Shown one piece after another: positions 7,370 through 16,815 of a DNA stretch of 64,000 bases (position 1 is its first letter; each line of letters opens with the position of its first letter). The notes beneath the pieces were generated by a model that worked only from the letters and a program-made list of their open reading frames with translations, was not told the DNA's origin and ran no database searches. The stretch spans positions 1 to 64,000 of the forward strand of contig CAZKQJ010000028.1 in NCBI GenBank assembly GCA_964554875.1. The letters are read 5' to 3'. This DNA is from Marispirochaeta sp964554875 (GTDB taxonomy: Bacteria > Spirochaetota > Spirochaetia > JC444 > Marispirochaetaceae). The position numbers were made by a program, and so were the translations under genes.

Positions 7370-7924
7370 ATGCTCAACAATAAACCTTTAACTATCGTCT
7401 TGCTGGTCGGCATGATCCTGGTCCCCGGCGTCCTTTTATCAGAAGATTCCGGGATTACTGAGTCCCGTCATTCAATAGAATTCAGCCCTATGTCTCCTTT
7501 GTTTAATATCTATGCTCTCCAGTATAACTATCGTATGACATCCAGCGATGAATTGATCCTCGGCGTTGCATACACAAATATTCAATACGACTTCGGAGAA
7601 ACAAACGCAGCCACAGCAATAATAGGCTATCGCCGTTTTTTCTGGAAAAATCTTCATATAGATTATCAGCTCTGGCTGGATTACGACCGGTTTTACGAAA
7701 AAAACGAAGACAGGTATTACAGGGGGGTCGACGTCTGGAACGAGTTCAGGCTGGGGTACCGCTTTGACTTTACCCTGGTCAGGTTACCTGCCTTCATTAA
7801 TCTCCAATGGCCCTTCGGCTTCGGGCTCTACGCCCAGAACAAACCTGAGAGTTTCAAGGAGCACGAAAAGGACAACAGATTTTTTTACTTTCCTCCCATG
7901 TTTTTTTTCGGCATTAGGTTTTAG
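7370..7924 (+). CDS. Small outer-membrane beta-barrel-like protein
   Basis: A 184-residue protein with an N-terminal signal peptide (hydrophobic ~8-24). The rest alternates aromatic and polar residues in short strands (LGVAYTNIQYDF, IIGYRRFFW, FRLGYRFDF) and ends FFFGIRF, a terminal aromatic residue as in outer-membrane barrels. It has a strong GGAGGAG site. No specific family is recognised; its role may be linked to the TetR regulator just upstream. Confidence 0.55.
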   Translation: MLNNKPLTIVLLVGMILVPGVLLSEDSGITESRHSIEFSPMSPLFNIYALQYNYRMTSSDELILGVAYTNIQYDFGETNAATAIIGYRRFFWKNLHIDYQLWLDYDRFYEKNEDRYYRGVDVWNEFRLGYRFDFTLVRLPAFINLQWPFGFGLYAQNKPESFKEHEKDNRFFYFPPMFFFGIRF

Positions 7925-7946
7925 TTATTAAATTCTTCACAGACAC

Positions 7947-8738
7947 CTAAGACAACAGCACCTCGTCGTTTTCAAACTCTTTCTTGCGGATAGCGTGAAA
8001 CTTGTCCACAAGTTTATCCACCGTCATCTCCTGTTTTTCCTTACCTTCAATATCAAGGATGATTTCTCCCGCATCCATCATTAAAAGCCGGTTGCCGTAT
8101 GCGATGGCGTTGGCCATGTTGTGGGTAATCATTATGGCCGTAAGTCTGTACTCTTCAATAAAGCGCTTGGTCAGTTCCAGGACCTTGGCGGCGTTCCGGG
8201 GGTCCAGGGCCGCGGTGTGCTCGTCCAGTAGAATCAGGGCGGGTCGGGAGAGGACCATCATCAGCAGGGTCAGAGCCTGACGCTGACCGCCGGAGAGCAG
8301 GCTCACATTGTTCTTGAGCCGGGACTCGAGTCCCATGTCCAGGGCCTTGAGCTCGTTTATAAACCGTTCCCGAAGCCGGTTATTCAGACTTATCCTGAGG
8401 CCCTTGAAACCTTTCTTATAGCTGATAGTCATGTTGTCTTCCAGACTCATGTTCCCGGCGGTCCCTAAAAGTGGATTCTGGAATATGCGCCCGATATATC
8501 TGGCCCGCCTGTACTCCGGAATTCTGCTTACATCCGCGTCGTTAACATAAATCTTCCCTTCCGTCGGGGCGTAGGTACCTGCGATCAGATTAAAGAGGGT
8601 CGATTTACCCGCACCGTTGGAACCGATTACGGTAATAAAATCCCCTTCCTTTACATTGAGGTTCACATTGTGAATCGCCCTGGTTTCGTTGACGGTCCCT
8701 TCGTTGAATACCTTGGAAACCTGCTCAAGCCTGATCAT
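7947..8738 (-). CDS. ABC transporter ATP-binding protein
   Basis: A 263-residue ABC ATPase: Walker A GSNGAGKS at 39-46, Q-loop Q87, signature LSGGQ at 148-152, Walker B LILLDE at 168-173. It powers the importer formed with the next two genes; starts and stops overlap by 4 bp (ATGA), so the three are one operon in the order binding protein, permease, ATPase. This set is the type assigned to tryptophan/tyrosine or related uptake in Gram-positives (TrpXYZ-like); the substrate here is not known. Confidence 0.85.
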   Translation of the reverse strand: MIRLEQVSKVFNEGTVNETRAIHNVNLNVKEGDFITVIGSNGAGKSTLFNLIAGTYAPTEGKIYVNDADVSRIPEYRRARYIGRIFQNPLLGTAGNMSLEDNMTISYKKGFKGLRISLNNRLRERFINELKALDMGLESRLKNNVSLLSGGQRQALTLLMMVLSRPALILLDEHTAALDPRNAAKVLELTKRFIEEYRLTAIMITHNMANAIAYGNRLLMMDAGEIILDIEGKEKQEMTVDKLVDKFHAIRKKEFENDEVLLS

Positions 8739-9634
8739 ACCGCCGCCTGCCTGGTCCGTTTTCCGGTCTTTACCTTTGTCATGATCAGCGAAAGGATAAT
8801 CAAAAGCCCGGTTATCAGTTTAAGATCGTTGGGAGTCATCTTGATAATGTAGCCGTAGTAACGCCCTAAAAACATGATTCCCTTGAACACCACCGAACCG
8901 ATTACCACCCTGAGCAAGAGGGGCCAGATTTTGTTGGAACGGATAAAGAACTCACCGATCATCACCGATGCCAGTCCGGTTACCACGATTCCCTGTCCCA
9001 GGTTTGCGTCCGCGAAACCCTGGTACTGGGCGGCCAGGGCCCCGGCAATACCGACAAGCCCGTTTGAGAGGCCTACGCCGATTATCTTCATCACCTCCGG
9101 ATTTACCCCCTGGGAAATAACCATCTGCTGATTGTTTCCCATGGCCCCCAGGGTAAGGCCCAGGTCGGTATGAAAAAAAAGGTCCAGAACAAGAATTATC
9201 CCCCCCACAAAAAGGAGCAGAAACAGAAGCGCCCCGTATTCCGCGGGAATTCCGAGGCTCTTGCTCAGGTCCTGGATGGCGCTGAAGGCCGTACTCACCT
9301 GCAAAAGGGGCAGGTTGGCCCGGTTGCCCAGTACCCGAATGTTCACCGAATACAGCATGGTCATGGTAAGAATACCTGCCAGCAGGTTCGGCACCTTCAG
9401 CTTGTTATGGATCAGGGCAGTCACTATCCCTGCCAGGATCCCCCCCAGAAGGGCCAGCAGAACCGCGATCAATACCGGAAGCCCCGCTGTAATGGCTGAC
9501 GCCGCGATTGCCGCGCCGAAGGGAAAGCTCCCGTCCACCGTCAGGTCCGGAAAATCGAGAATCCTGAAGGTAATAAACACCCCCAGGGCCAGTATGCCGT
9601 AAATCAGCCCTTCGTGGAGAATTCCTTCAATCAC
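8735..9634 (-). CDS. ABC transporter permease
   Basis: A 299-residue very hydrophobic permease of the branched-chain amino acid/LivH-type superfamily, with about eight predicted membrane segments and a basic C-terminal tail (KVKTGKRTRQ). It overlaps the ATPase start and the binding-protein stop by 4 bp each. It would form the inner-membrane channel of this importer. Confidence 0.85.
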   Translation of the reverse strand: MIEGILHEGLIYGILALGVFITFRILDFPDLTVDGSFPFGAAIAASAITAGLPVLIAVLLALLGGILAGIVTALIHNKLKVPNLLAGILTMTMLYSVNIRVLGNRANLPLLQVSTAFSAIQDLSKSLGIPAEYGALLFLLLFVGGIILVLDLFFHTDLGLTLGAMGNNQQMVISQGVNPEVMKIIGVGLSNGLVGIAGALAAQYQGFADANLGQGIVVTGLASVMIGEFFIRSNKIWPLLLRVVIGSVVFKGIMFLGRYYGYIIKMTPNDLKLITGLLIILSLIMTKVKTGKRTRQAAV

Positions 9635-10632
9635 CGGGTTCGGACTTCCCCGTTTTCAATGATAACCGAGGCCCGGTCAATAATATCCGCAGGCACGGTA
9701 ACGCCGATCTTTTTTGCCACATCCAGGTTCAGGATCAGCTGGTCCAGGTCTCCGGGATCCGACATGAACTGGGTGGGAATGCTCGAGGGGGCCTCGCCTT
9801 TCAGGATTCTGTCAATCAGTCGGCCCGTCGCCCGTCCGTGCCTGTAGTAATCAAATCCCAGGGCGGCGAAAACCTCAAAATCAACCGCCGAGGTCGGGTC
9901 CGCGGACATGACGGGAATCTTCTTGTCCAGAGCCGTCTGCACCACCGACTGCAGAGCGGAAAAGACGGTATTGTCGGTGCTCACGTAAATGGCATCCACC
10001 CGGTTCAGGATGGCCTGGGTCGCCTGTTTTACCTCGGCGGAGTTGGTTACCGTGGATTCCACAAACTCTATGCCCATGTCGGCGCACACCTCTTTGGCGA
10101 TTCCCGCCAGCACCACAGCGTTGGCTTCTCCGGTGGAATAGACATGGCCAAGGCGTTCTACCTTCATGAGCCGGGTCAGCAGTTCAATCTGCTCCCGCAC
10201 CGGCGTCATGTCGGAGTAGCCGGTAATGTTCTCGCCCCCCTTGTCCAGAGATGTAACCAGTCCGGCCCCCACCGGATCGGTCACCGCGGAATAAATAACC
10301 GGAAAATCGCTGATCGTTGACGCCAGAGCCTGACTGGTGGGAGTCGCTATACCGACGGCGATGTCCACCTTGTCATTCTTGAACTTTATTGCGATCTGCT
10401 TGGCCGTGTTGGGATCGCCGTTGGCGTTCTGCAGATCATATTTAATGTCGGCATAGCCCAGCTCGGCCAACTCGTCCTGAATCCCTTTCTCGATGGAATC
10501 CAGGGCCGGATGACTGACGATTTTCGAAATTCCGATGGTAATCGCAGCGTCATCCGCCTTTTCCGCGCTGCCCCCGGCAAAGAGAAAAGCAGCCGCTAAT
10601 GCCGCAAGTAGAATGCAGGTACTCTTTTTCAT
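9631..10632 (-). CDS. ABC transporter substrate-binding protein (ABC_sub_bind family)
   Basis: A 333-residue periplasmic binding protein. The signal sequence (residues 1-~22) ends in FAGGSAEK, a cleavage pattern without a lipobox cysteine that I associate with spirochaete binding proteins. The mature part follows the family pattern (IGISKIVSHPALD, NANGDPN, TDNTVFSAL, DYYRHGR). It is first gene of the operon, behind a good promoter at 10691-10720. Substrate unknown; aromatic amino acids or purines are possible by family. Confidence 0.85.
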   Translation of the reverse strand: MKKSTCILLAALAAAFLFAGGSAEKADDAAITIGISKIVSHPALDSIEKGIQDELAELGYADIKYDLQNANGDPNTAKQIAIKFKNDKVDIAVGIATPTSQALASTISDFPVIYSAVTDPVGAGLVTSLDKGGENITGYSDMTPVREQIELLTRLMKVERLGHVYSTGEANAVVLAGIAKEVCADMGIEFVESTVTNSAEVKQATQAILNRVDAIYVSTDNTVFSALQSVVQTALDKKIPVMSADPTSAVDFEVFAALGFDYYRHGRATGRLIDRILKGEAPSSIPTQFMSDPGDLDQLILNLDVAKKIGVTVPADIIDRASVIIENGEVRTR

Positions 10633-10690
10633 TGTATTCTCCTGTTTTGTATTTTATCACCCTGTCGTTACTTCATATAGAAACACCTTA

Positions 10691-10720
10691 ACAATACGGT
10701 ACTTTCTGTATTTGCGTCAA
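10691..10720 (-). promoter_or_regulatory. Sigma70-type promoter of the ABC importer operon
   Basis: On the minus strand, TTGACG, an 18-bp spacer and TATTGT lie about 60 bp upstream of the binding-protein start. Confidence 0.55.
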
Positions 10721-10769
10721 GTCTTTTCAACTGGACTTTTCCCGTTTCCAGGGCTACTTTTCAGATACC

Positions 10770-11573
10770 ATGATAATTTCACCGAAAGAACGTTCATTAA
10801 ACAGAAAAATTCTCAAACGGCTCAAGGGTTCTCTCCGCAATCTCGCTGAAAATCTGCTGGAAGATCAGGAGATCCGCGCCATGCAGGAGTATGCTAATAC
10901 GGTTTCGATAAAACGCCTCGGCTTCAACGATCACGGCCCTGTACACATGCGGGTTGTCCTGATGAATGCCATCAGCATGATGGAGCTGCTGCAGAGCGCG
11001 GGCATACAGACAAGCCTTGAAAATGAAGAGCAGGGGACCTTTGACGACAGCCTGTCGGCGGTCATGCTCGCCTCCTTCCTGCACGATCTTGGAATGGGCA
11101 TCGGCCGGCAGGACCACGAGCTCCACAGCACCTATCTGGCCTACCCGATAATCGACCGGATTCTCAAGGAGGTCTATCCCGTGGAGCTGGAAAAACGGAT
11201 AGCCCTGCGTTCCCTGGCAATCGAGGGCATCGTCGGTCACATGGCCCACCATACCATTCACTCCCTGGAGGCAGGTGTCATCCTGGTTGCCGACGGCTGC
11301 GATATGGAACGGGGCAGGGCACGCATCCCCATGTTTCTGAACACATCGCCAAAGGTGGGGGATATTCATAAATACTCGGCCAATTCAATTGAAAAGGTGA
11401 CCATCGAGGCAGGGAAGGAACTTCCCGTCAGGATTCAGGTGGACATGTCCACGGAGGTGGGATTCTTTCAGGTTGAGGAGGTGCTCCTGACCAAGATCGC
11501 CAAGAGCACCATGAAACCCTACATCGAACTCTATGCCGGGGTAATCGGCGGAGAGCTCAAACGCTACCTCTAA
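10770..11573 (+). CDS. HD-domain phosphohydrolase
   Basis: A 267-residue protein with HD metal-site motifs: H55 and H59 (NDHGPVHM), then H105-D106 in FLHDLGM, and later histidines at HMAHH. Such proteins hydrolyse phosphodiesters or nucleotides using divalent metals. The C-terminal ~60 residues form an extra domain (IQVDMSTEVGFFQVEEVL). It is convergent with aspS, 8 bp apart. Substrate not evident; it has no GYP signature, so it should not be called a c-di-GMP phosphodiesterase. Confidence 0.8.
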   Translation: MIISPKERSLNRKILKRLKGSLRNLAENLLEDQEIRAMQEYANTVSIKRLGFNDHGPVHMRVVLMNAISMMELLQSAGIQTSLENEEQGTFDDSLSAVMLASFLHDLGMGIGRQDHELHSTYLAYPIIDRILKEVYPVELEKRIALRSLAIEGIVGHMAHHTIHSLEAGVILVADGCDMERGRARIPMFLNTSPKVGDIHKYSANSIEKVTIEAGKELPVRIQVDMSTEVGFFQVEEVLLTKIAKSTMKPYIELYAGVIGGELKRYL

Positions 11574-11581
11574 AGCTCTGT

Positions 11582-13360
11582 TTACAGTTCCTCATCGGGC
11601 AGTTCGACCCGGATGTGCAGCTCCTCGAGCTGCTTGTCCGAAACCTCCCGGGGAGAACCCATCATGGGTTCCTGAGCCTTCTGGTTCATCGGAAAAGCTA
11701 CAATCTCCCGTAAGTTTTCCACCTTTGCCAGCAGCATGATAATACGGTCAAGGCCGGGTGCTATGCCCCCGTGGGGCGGCGCCCCGTAACGGAAGGCGTT
11801 GATCATGCCGGAGAACTGGGAGTCCACCTCTTCCCGGGTGTAACCCCCGATCTCGAAGGCCCGGTACATGACCTCGGGCTGATGGTTACGGATTGCTCCG
11901 GAGGAGAGCTCCTCCCCGTTGCAGACCAGGTCGTACTGGAAAGCCAGCACCTCCAGGGGGTCCTTTTCGTTCAGCGCTTCCAAACCGCCCTGAGGCATGG
12001 AAAAAGGGTTATGACTGAACTCGATTTTTCCGGTATTCTCATCCCGCTCGTACATGGGGTAATCCACAATCCAGCAGAAGCGGAAGGCATTCTTCTCCAG
12101 CAGGTCCAGGTCCCTGCCCAGCTTGTTGCGCACCTGTCCGGCAATGGCGGCGGCACTTCTTGTCTGGTCGCAGACAAAGAAGACCACGTCCCCGTCGCTC
12201 ACCTCGCAGGCAGCGGCTATGGCATTGATGCTCTCCTGGGAGAGGAACTTGGCGATGGGACTCTTTACCTCGCCGTCGGTCCAGGTGATATAGGCCAGCC
12301 CCTTGGAGCCTACGGACTGGGCGTACTCGATCAGTTTGTCAAAGAAGGAGCGTGGCTGTCCGGCAATCCCTTTGACCGGCAGGGCCCGTACCACCGCGCC
12401 GGAGGCGATTGCCCCGGCGAAGGCCTTGAAATCCGACCCCTTGAAAGCTTCGGTCACATCCCGGATTTCGATGGGGTTCCGCAGGTCCGGCTTGTCCGAA
12501 CCGTACTTCAGCATGGCTTCGGCGTAGGGAATCCGCTTAAAAGGCGCCGACGAGATTTCCCAGTCCGAGAACTCGCTGAAAATCCCGGTCATCAGCTCTT
12601 CGATTACGGCAAAAACCTCATCCTGTTCGACAAAGGACATCTCCATGTCGATCTGGTAGAACTCCCCGGGACTGCGGTTGGCCCGGGCGTCCTCGTCGCG
12701 GAAGCAGGGGGCTATCTGAAAGTAGCGGTCAAAGCCGGCCACCATCAGAAGCTGCTTGTACTGCTGGGGCGCCTGAGGCAGGGCATAGAACTTACCTGGG
12801 TGCAGCCGGGAGGGAACCAGAAAATCCCGGGCCCCTTCAGGGCTGGATGCGGTCAGAATCGGCGTCTGGAACTCGGTAAACCCCATGGCCTCCATGCGGC
12901 GTCGAACCGAAGAGATAACCCTTGAACGCATAAGAATGTTCCGGTGGATCGTCTCCCGCCGCAGGTCCAGGTAGCGGTAGGTCAGGCGCAGCTCCTCGGG
13001 TTCCCTGTCCTCGGGAAATACCTGAAAGGGCAGGGGACTGCACTTTCCCAGTATCTCGTAGCTCTTGATCTCTACTTCGATCGCCCCGGTCTCGATTTTC
13101 GGATTCACCGTTTCCGGGTCCCGGCGTTTGACCGTTCCTGTCACACGGATGCAGTTTTCCTTCTGCAGGTGGGCGACTTCGTATTTGAATCCCGATTCGG
13201 GGTAGCTGACCAGCTGGGTAATACCGTAATTGTCTCGCAGGTCGATAAAAAGAACTCCCCCGTGGTCGCGGTGGTTATTGATCCACCCGGAAAGGGTCAC
13301 CTCCTGCCCGACATGGGACTCCCGTAATTCATTCAAGCGGTGAGTGCGGTACATACTCAT
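11582..13360 (-). CDS. aspS: Aspartyl-tRNA synthetase
   Basis: A 592-residue bacterial-type AspRS. It has an N-terminal anticodon-binding OB fold (~1-105), class II motif 2 with CFRDED, the bacterial GAD insertion, and motif 3 GGIAPGLDRI near the C-terminus. It charges tRNA-Asp with aspartate. The OB fold carries RDHGG, where discriminating enzymes such as that of E. coli have a leucine (RRDLG). This pattern is known from non-discriminating AspRS that also charge tRNA-Asn, which fits gatCAB nearby on the same strand. It has its own likely promoter at 13408-13435. Confidence 0.96.
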   Translation of the reverse strand: MSMYRTHRLNELRESHVGQEVTLSGWINNHRDHGGVLFIDLRDNYGITQLVSYPESGFKYEVAHLQKENCIRVTGTVKRRDPETVNPKIETGAIEVEIKSYEILGKCSPLPFQVFPEDREPEELRLTYRYLDLRRETIHRNILMRSRVISSVRRRMEAMGFTEFQTPILTASSPEGARDFLVPSRLHPGKFYALPQAPQQYKQLLMVAGFDRYFQIAPCFRDEDARANRSPGEFYQIDMEMSFVEQDEVFAVIEELMTGIFSEFSDWEISSAPFKRIPYAEAMLKYGSDKPDLRNPIEIRDVTEAFKGSDFKAFAGAIASGAVVRALPVKGIAGQPRSFFDKLIEYAQSVGSKGLAYITWTDGEVKSPIAKFLSQESINAIAAACEVSDGDVVFFVCDQTRSAAAIAGQVRNKLGRDLDLLEKNAFRFCWIVDYPMYERDENTGKIEFSHNPFSMPQGGLEALNEKDPLEVLAFQYDLVCNGEELSSGAIRNHQPEVMYRAFEIGGYTREEVDSQFSGMINAFRYGAPPHGGIAPGLDRIIMLLAKVENLREIVAFPMNQKAQEPMMGSPREVSDKQLEELHIRVELPDEEL

Positions 13361-13407
13361 GTTTTACCCCGTAGTAGTGTGAAAAAACTGGAAAAAAGTT
13401 TCCTGAT

Positions 13408-13435
13408 ATTATCAGATTTAAAACGATCGTTGCAA
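13408..13435 (-). promoter_or_regulatory. Candidate aspS promoter
   Basis: Minus strand TTGCAA, 16-bp spacer, GATAAT; it leaves a leader of about 40 bases before the aspS start. Confidence 0.5.
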
Positions 13436-13453
13436 TAAAGCCTCAAGACTCAG

Positions 13454-14878
13454 TTACAGACCGAAACGGCTGCGTATCAGGGCCTGCACCGCCTGGGGGT
13501 CAGCCTTGCCGCCTGTGGCGCGCATGACCTGTCCCACGAAAAAACCGATGGGCTTCATGTCGCCGCTTTTCAGCTGTTCCACCGCCTGGGGGTTATCCGC
13601 GGCAATTGTGTCCACAAGGGCCGCCAGCTCCTCGGAATTGTCCTCCTGCTCGAGCCCCCGCTCGGCCATGATGGTCTCAGGATCCCGGTCCTCTTCCAGC
13701 ACCGCCTCCAGAATCTCCCTGGCCCCGTTACGGCTTATCCGGTTCTCATCCACAAGACGCATGAGTGCGGCAAGGCGTTCGGGACTCAGAGTGCTGGAGG
13801 CAATCTCTTCCTCCCGCCGCTTCAGGTACTTCTGCACATCCCCGGTAATCCAGGCGGCGCTGCTCAGCGGGTCTGATCCCAGGGCGACGACGGCTTCGAA
13901 ATAATCAGCCGTGCTTTTTTCCTCCGTCAGGAGTTCAGCCTGAACCGCCTTGAGCCCCAGTTCCTCGATAAAGCGGGTCCGCCGCGCCAGGGGCAGTTCA
14001 GTCATGGCACCGTCCACCCGGGACAGAAAAGCCTCGTCCGGCCGGAAGGGGGGCAGGTCGGGTTCGGGAAAATAACGGTAATCGTGGGCGCTCTCCTTGG
14101 AGCGCATGGATTCGGTCCGGGCTGCAGCCTCGTCCCAGAGACGGGTCTCCTGTACGACCTTTTCGCCCCGTTCAAGGAGCTTCTTCTGCCTGCGGATCTC
14201 GTGGTTCAGGGCCAGGCGCAGAAACTTGGAGGAGTTGACGTTCTTGATCTCCGTCTTGGTCCCCAGTCCCTTTCCCGTCAGGTTCACGGAGATGTTTCCG
14301 TCGCAGCGCAGGGAACCTTCTTCCATGTTGCCGTCGCAGACCCCCAGGTAGCGTACCAGGCTGCGGAACTGCTGCAGAAAAGCCTCGGCATCCTCCCCGG
14401 TCGTCAAATCCGGCTCGGTAACGATCTCCAAAAGAGCGGTCCCGGCGCGGTTGTAATCCAGAAGACTCCCGGACGGAGAGTGGATCATCTTGCCGGCATC
14501 CTCTTCCAGGTGAATGTCGTGTATCCTGACCCGCTTTACCTGGCCCTCTACATCGATATCGAACCAGCCGCCGGTACCCACGGGGGAGTGGAACTGGGAT
14601 ATCTGGTAGTTCTTGGTCATGTCGGGGTAAAAGTAGTTCTTTCGGTCGAAGATTGCAGATTCTGCCGGTTTGCAGTTCAAGGCTTTCCCCACCAGATAGG
14701 ACATGAACATGGCCTCTTCGTTCAGGGCCGGCAGTACACCGGGGTAACCCATACAGACGGGACAGACGTTGGTGTTCGGTTCGTCCCCGAAACGGGAGGC
14801 GCAGTCGCAGAAGACCTTGCTTGCGGTAAGAAGATGTATATGAATTTCAAGGCCGATAAAGGATTGATACGTGCTCAT
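13454..14878 (-). CDS. gatB: Asp/Glu-tRNA amidotransferase subunit B
   Basis: A 474-residue GatB. The N-terminal kinase-like cradle (FIGLEIHIHLLT, then cysteine-rich CDCASRFG and CPVCMG for zinc) activates Glu- or Asp-tRNA. The C-terminal YqeY-like tail (KSGDMKPIGFFVGQVMRAT) grips tRNA. It works with GatA and GatC to convert misacylated tRNA to Gln- or Asn-tRNA. The start overlaps the gatA stop by 4 bp. Confidence 0.96.
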   Translation of the reverse strand: MSTYQSFIGLEIHIHLLTASKVFCDCASRFGDEPNTNVCPVCMGYPGVLPALNEEAMFMSYLVGKALNCKPAESAIFDRKNYFYPDMTKNYQISQFHSPVGTGGWFDIDVEGQVKRVRIHDIHLEEDAGKMIHSPSGSLLDYNRAGTALLEIVTEPDLTTGEDAEAFLQQFRSLVRYLGVCDGNMEEGSLRCDGNISVNLTGKGLGTKTEIKNVNSSKFLRLALNHEIRRQKKLLERGEKVVQETRLWDEAAARTESMRSKESAHDYRYFPEPDLPPFRPDEAFLSRVDGAMTELPLARRTRFIEELGLKAVQAELLTEEKSTADYFEAVVALGSDPLSSAAWITGDVQKYLKRREEEIASSTLSPERLAALMRLVDENRISRNGAREILEAVLEEDRDPETIMAERGLEQEDNSEELAALVDTIAADNPQAVEQLKSGDMKPIGFFVGQVMRATGGKADPQAVQALIRSRFGL

Positions 14879-16263
14879 GCGGGCTCCTTGAATCCCGGGC
14901 AGCGGGCCGGTTCGTAAACGGAACGGAACTCCCGGGCAGCGGAAAAGAGCCGCTCTTCGCAGAGAGCCGGAGCAAGCAGCTGCATGCCCACGGGAACCTC
15001 TCCGTCCATCCCCGCCGGAAAGCTGAGGCCCGGAATCCCCGCCAGGTTGGCGGCGGCGGTAAACTTGTCCGCCAGTTTCTGCTGAAAGGCATCCATTCCC
15101 GACTCCCCGTGGGGAAAAGCCGCCACCGGAAAGGTGGGCATAAGGAGCATCTCCGCGCCCTGAAAAACCTTGGAAAACTCGTCGCCTATCAATGTGCGGA
15201 TACGCTGGGCCCGGCCGTAATACTGGTCCTGGAAGCCCGATCGCAGTACATAGGTTCCCAGGAGTATCCTGAGTTTTACCTCGTGCCCGAAGCCCTCGCT
15301 CCGGGTGTTTCGCACCATATCGGCGTGCTCCTCCCCTTCGGCCCGGTAACCGTAGCGAATGCCCGTATAGCGCGCCAGGTTTGCCGAGGCCTCGGCGGTG
15401 GCGATGGTGTAGTAGGCGGGGACCACGTAGTCCAGGGTCTTCAGGCTGACCGGGACAATCTCCCAGCCAAGCTCCCTGAATCCTTCCAGGCTTTTCCGGT
15501 ACACCGTGTCCACCCCGGGGCTCAGGTCCGAAAGGTCCTCAAGAACGGCGATCCTGCGGGATGCGGATTCACCCGAACGATCCTCCCAGGAAACACTGGT
15601 CTGATCCCTGGCGTCCTCCCCTTTGATGGTATCAAAAACCTTGCGGCAGGTGTCAACGTCTCCGGCAAGCACCCCGATGCTCTCCAGTGAAGAGGCGTAG
15701 GCTACAAGTCCGTAGCGGGACACCGCACCATAGGTGGGTTTGAGCCCGTAGACCCCGCAGAAGGAGGCGGGCTGCCGCACCGATCCGCCGGTGTCGCTGC
15801 CCAGGGCGAAGGGCACAAGTCCCGCGGCCACCGCCGCGGCCGAACCCCCGGAAGAGCCGCCGGGAACCCTCGTCGTATCCCAGGGATTGGAACTTGCCCC
15901 ATGTACGGAGTTCTCGCAGGAGGAGCCCATGCCGAACTCGTCCAGGTTGCACTTGCCATAGACCCGGGCGCCGGCCGCCTCCAGCCGCTCCACCGCGCCG
16001 GCTGTATAGGGAGAGGTAAAGCCCTCCAGTATCCTTGATCCGCAGCTCAAGCCCATCCCCTTGACGGCGATATTGTCCTTGACCCCGTAGGGAACCCCCG
16101 AGAGCGGGCCGTCACCTTTTCCAGCCTGGGTATCTATCTGTACAAAGGAATTGATCTTCTTTTCCCATTCGTCCACATAGCTTCGGTGCGCTGCCGACCG
16201 CTCCGGGTCGTCCAGCAGTCCGCGCCATGAAACCAGGGTTTCGTTGTTTCTTGAGTGTTTCAT
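14875..16263 (-). CDS. gatA: Asp/Glu-tRNA amidotransferase subunit A
   Basis: A 462-residue amidase-signature enzyme. The catalytic Ser-Ser-Lys set is recognisable: lysine in GVKDNIA, and the glycine/serine-rich GGSSGGSAAAVA with SDTGGSVRQPA. It releases ammonia from glutamine for the GatB reaction. It is the middle gene of gatC-gatA-gatB, 14 bp after gatC and overlapping gatB. Confidence 0.96.
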   Translation of the reverse strand: MKHSRNNETLVSWRGLLDDPERSAAHRSYVDEWEKKINSFVQIDTQAGKGDGPLSGVPYGVKDNIAVKGMGLSCGSRILEGFTSPYTAGAVERLEAAGARVYGKCNLDEFGMGSSCENSVHGASSNPWDTTRVPGGSSGGSAAAVAAGLVPFALGSDTGGSVRQPASFCGVYGLKPTYGAVSRYGLVAYASSLESIGVLAGDVDTCRKVFDTIKGEDARDQTSVSWEDRSGESASRRIAVLEDLSDLSPGVDTVYRKSLEGFRELGWEIVPVSLKTLDYVVPAYYTIATAEASANLARYTGIRYGYRAEGEEHADMVRNTRSEGFGHEVKLRILLGTYVLRSGFQDQYYGRAQRIRTLIGDEFSKVFQGAEMLLMPTFPVAAFPHGESGMDAFQQKLADKFTAAANLAGIPGLSFPAGMDGEVPVGMQLLAPALCEERLFSAAREFRSVYEPARCPGFKEPA

Positions 16264-16277
16264 GCCCTGCCCCCCTT

Positions 16278-16559
16278 CTACCCGAGGACCTTGGGAATCC
16301 GGAAGAAACGCTCCTGCCGGTCAGGACTGTTGGACAGTATCCCCTCCGAGAGGTCCACGGTTCGTGCCTGATCCGGGCGGGTCCGGTTGCCCCGGAGTCC
16401 AACGTGGGTGGTAGCTTCGATTCCCTCCACATCGATACCCTTCATCAGTTCAAAATATTCCAGAATACGACTGACCTCATCCTCGAAGGCTGCCCGTTCA
16501 TTCCCGGACAGGTTCAGGTTTGCCAGTTCGGCGGTAACGTCGAGTTCTTTTTCTTCCAT
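16278..16559 (-). CDS. gatC: Asp/Glu-tRNA amidotransferase subunit C
   Basis: A 93-residue GatC, the small subunit that wraps GatA and GatB together. The N-terminal helix pattern (AELANLNLSGNE...FEDEVSRILEYFE) and the later R.D tract are typical. ATG 16559 is preferred over a GTG four codons upstream. First gene of the operon. The 256 bp up to the next gene (16560-16815) contain no clear promoter pair for gatC. Confidence 0.92.
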   Translation of the reverse strand: MEEKELDVTAELANLNLSGNERAAFEDEVSRILEYFELMKGIDVEGIEATTHVGLRGNRTRPDQARTVDLSEGILSNSPDRQERFFRIPKVLG

Positions 16560-16815
16560 GATTGGGCCCACTCTACCGGAGTATTCTTCCCTCTGTCAAT
16601 ATGAGGAGCTAACTGTTTACGCGGCAACGGATTAAGGAATTTCATTCCTGACAAAACTCTCTTTCGGTGGTCCGACCGATTTGACTTTTTATCCGTAATA
16701 CTGTATTCTTTAGTCTTATCCTGCAACATAACCTTTTATCGACTATAAAAATACACAGAACGCTTTAAGTGTATTATAATTGTCGTGTATACCCTGATAC
16801 GGGTAAGGAGTATTC

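Noticed and set aside
11771..12925. 384-codon plus-strand frame opposite aspS
   Set aside because: It is a mirror of GC-rich aspS codons and shows no protein family pattern.
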